Assembly: GCA_017964055.1 (NCBI GenBank)
Contig: JAGCSS010000306.1
Location: 1 to 13,250, forward strand
DNA from: Lachnospiraceae bacterium
Lineage (GTDB): Bacteria; Bacillota; Clostridia; Lachnospirales; Lachnospiraceae
Direction of reading: 5' to 3'
DNA: 13,250 nucleotides
Of the stretch, positions 11,330 through 13,250 are shown one piece after another. A model generated the notes under the pieces. The model was given only the letters and a program-made list of their open reading frames with translations. It had not been told where the DNA came from and searched no databases. The stretch's first letter is position 1. Each line of letters opens with the position of its first letter. Position numbers and translations under genes: made by a program.

Positions 11330-13250
11330 TCAGATGAAATTTGAAATAAACGATCTTGCTATATTGTAAAGCTGCAGTGTCGCGGGCTTTTTCCTTTCGT
11401 TCTCGACCTGTGCCGTGACTGCCGCGGCTCTGCGTTTGAGCTCTCCGAGCCTTGAAAGATAACTGTCCGGGCTGATCCTGTCGATGCCGGTCCCGATATC
11501 GCCTGTCTCAAAGCCCGCCTCCCGCATCGCGGTGAGGAATGAGCTTAATGGTGTGGCGATCGCGTCGAGCTCTCCGCTGCTGTCACAGGATATCCTGCCG
11601 TCGATCCTGCCCTCGGGCGCTTCCGGTGCCTCAACGTCCCTTTCGTAAACGGTAAGGCTCAGATCCGCGTGAACCCTGTAGCTTACAGTGCTTACCTCAA
11701 GACTTATCGTTCCTGCGCCCTCCGTGCTGTGTATCACGGTCAGGTTGATCCTTGCGGGAGAGTCTCCCGCAGTGCTCATCCTGTAATGCTCCTTCTTTGC
11801 GAGGTCTCCGAGGAGTCCGTATTTCTTCAGTGTCTCGTCCAGCTCGCGTCCTCTCGAGATTATCGCGATGCTGCCTAAGAACTCGCCTTCAACTTCGGCC
11901 TCGGCCGCTGCCGCACGTTCCGCGAACATCGCGCTCATGCCTTCGGGATCGGTGATCGCATCGGTGAGTTCTTCGGCCGATCCGAACCCGAGTGTCAGGT
12001 CTTCGCCTTCGTTTTCGAGAGTCTCAATATTGTTTACGCTGTCATCGACTCCGATCGCCGCGAGGAACCTCTTCGAGCCCGATGCCTGGCTCATCACGCT
12101 CCTGATGTTGGCGGCGGCCTGTGCCGCATCCGAATCGGAAACAGTGGATTTTTCCGCCGCAAACTTTTCCGCGAGCATCTCAAGAGACATATTCTCCGGA
12201 GCATCCGCGTCAACCGCTTCACTCCAGGCCTCGGGAGAAGTAACCTCCGCCGCCTCTTTTGCGAGCGCGAGATTGTATCTTACCGCCTCGGCTGTCCTGC
12301 CTGAGAATCCGTCGAGTATCTGGTCGGTGATCGAATTCGTAAATACCGATTCAGCAAGAGGCGTATCGTCGTCCACCTTGGCGTCCACGCCCGAGCGACG
12401 CGTTCTGGCTTCCGTCAGCAGGTTCTTTAATGTGAGCGTCTTTCCCGAATTGACCGCCGCTCCTATCGCGGCGCCGTCTGATTTCTCTATCTGGTAGAGG
12501 AGCCTGTAGATGCCGATGTATGCGGCTCTGGCCTGCTCCGTGATCTCATTGTTCTCTTCAAGTCTTACGAGGAAACTGCTGAAGCGCTCCTCCTCGGAAA
12601 CACCTTCTTCAGCCTCGATCCCGGCTATCATGTCGTTGATCGCGTCAATGTCCATCTCGAGGGGATTCATGCCGCGTTTGATCATCGACATTACCATCGC
12701 GGGCTTCAGGCCTTCGATCATCCGGTTGACCTTTGCGTCGTAATATTTGATGTTCTCGATATTCTCGCGGGTAATCTCCATCGAGTTCCTGCCGAGTATC
12801 CTGACCGCCCTGCGGTTTGCCTCGGTCAGCTCGAGGTTTTCGCCCTCAAGCAGCGAATCGACATTCCGGAATGCCTTTATCATGGAATCGCCGAGGTCTG
12901 TCCTGACCTGCGTCGAGCTCTCTTCGTATCTGAGTGATGCGGTAAACGAGCTCTGCGTGCGCTGCACCGTAAGCTCAGCTTCGCCGGTCTGTACCGTGAG
13001 GCTCCCTGCCGTTTCCGAGAGCTGTGCGAGCGTAACGGTCTGACGGATGCTGTACGTCATCCCGTAGAGGGTGACGGGTGCGGCAGCAACATCGCTTATC
13101 GCCGTAAATGTGCGCTCCGCCAGATCAGCGGCGGGTGCCGCCTGTGCTTCGTCTATGCCGATCTCCGCTGTCAGTGCCTCAAAATAGCGGCCGATCTGTT
13201 CGCGGATCGCTTCGATCTGTGCCTCAAGTCCCTTTATGTCGGTATCGATG
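11330..13250 (-). CDS. Large flagellar-locus protein, DUF6240-like; 5' end outside window
   Basis: The frame is open from the right edge of the window to the TGA at 11330, at least 640 codons. An ATG at 13060 exists, but reading continues without a stop for 63 codons before it in the same style (AQIEAIREQIGRYFEALTAE), so the true start is probably beyond the window. The product is acidic and mostly helical, rich in Ala, Glu and Ser, with no signal peptide, membrane segment or catalytic motif in view. A few beta-rich parts occur (for example ARINLTVIHSTEGAGTISLE and SYRVHADLSLTVYERD). It ends with KPATLQLYNIARSFISNFI. From memory this resembles the DUF6240 proteins found beside flagellin genes in Lachnospiraceae; function unknown. 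Its stop lies 19 bases from the flagellin start, so it is almost surely in the same operon, and a structural or export-related flagellar role is inferred from that alone. Confidence 0.8.
   Translation of the reverse strand, partial: IDTDIKGLEAQIEAIREQIGRYFEALTAEIGIDEAQAAPAADLAERTFTAISDVAAAPVTLYGMTYSIRQTVTLAQLSETAGSLTVQTGEAELTVQRTQSSFTASLRYEESSTQVRTDLGDSMIKAFRNVDSLLEGENLELTEANRRAVRILGRNSMEITRENIENIKYYDAKVNRMIEGLKPAMVMSMIKRGMNPLEMDIDAINDMIAGIEAEEGVSEEERFSSFLVRLEENNEITEQARAAYIGIYRLLYQIEKSDGAAIGAAVNSGKTLTLKNLLTEARTRRSGVDAKVDDDTPLAESVFTNSITDQILDGFSGRTAEAVRYNLALAKEAAEVTSPEAWSEAVDADAPENMSLEMLAEKFAAEKSTVSDSDAAQAAANIRSVMSQASGSKRFLAAIGVDDSVNNIETLENEGEDLTLGFGSAEELTDAITDPEGMSAMFAERAAAAEAEVEGEFLGSIAIISRGRELDETLKKYGLLGDLAKKEHYRMSTAGDSPARINLTVIHSTEGAGTISLEVSTVSYRVHADLSLTVYERDVEAPEAPEGRIDGRISCDSSGELDAIATPLSSFLTAMREAGFETGDIGTGIDRISPDSYLSRLGELKRRAAAVTAQVENERKKPATLQLYNIARSFISNFI

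Noticed and set aside
11868..12497. 209-codon open frame on the plus strand
   Set aside because: It is Ser/Ala-rich and lies fully opposite the DUF6240-like gene; such frames arise from the codon use of the real gene. No SD or family match.

Overview
The window looks like chromosomal DNA from a motile, Gram-positive anaerobe of the class Clostridia, most likely Lachnospiraceae. The evidence is the gene content and order: a MecA-type adaptor, a DUF1858 redox protein, a 2[4Fe-4S] ferredoxin, GdpP with a DHH core, L9, DnaB, S18, SSB and S6, and a clostridial flagellin. SD sequences are strong (AGGAGG type) and promoters are SigA-like. No mobile element, CRISPR array, tRNA or rRNA is visible.

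Layout, left to right. (1) 1-524, minus strand: N-terminal part of a membrane-anchored extracytoplasmic protein, cut by the window edge. (2) 826-about 2175, minus strand: an unusual fusion of a Hanks-type Ser/Thr kinase and a ParA/CpaE-like P-loop domain. Its reading frame is open, but the first ~120 codons contain no ATG, GTG or TTG. (3) 2418-3200, plus strand: mecA, divergent from the kinase and with its own SigA promoter. (4) 3246-3449, minus strand: a DUF1858 CxxC protein, convergent with mecA on a shared terminator. (5) 3666-3836, plus strand: ferredoxin, divergent from the DUF1858 gene. Its 5' leader can form a near-ideal H-type pseudoknot. (6) 3884-7738, minus strand: gdpP-rplI-dnaB. 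(7) 7877-8929, minus strand: rpsF-ssb-rpsR. (8) 9077 to the window end, minus strand: flagellar block (large DUF6240-like protein, flagellin, FliS-like chaperone) followed by a small DUF951 gene.

How the genes work together. Blocks 6 and 7 form the classic replication/translation neighbourhood: S6, SSB and S18, then the c-di-AMP phosphodiesterase GdpP, L9 and the replicative helicase. The right end makes the flagellar filament, with flagellin and its export chaperone encoded together. The divergent ferredoxin/DUF1858 pair suggests redox functions around a common control region. Transcription units are tightly packed: at two places (589-645 and 9007-9057) a terminator of one unit overlaps the promoter of the next.

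The points most worth a second look are the ferredoxin leader pseudoknot, the missing start codon of the kinase, and the kinase/P-loop fusion itself.
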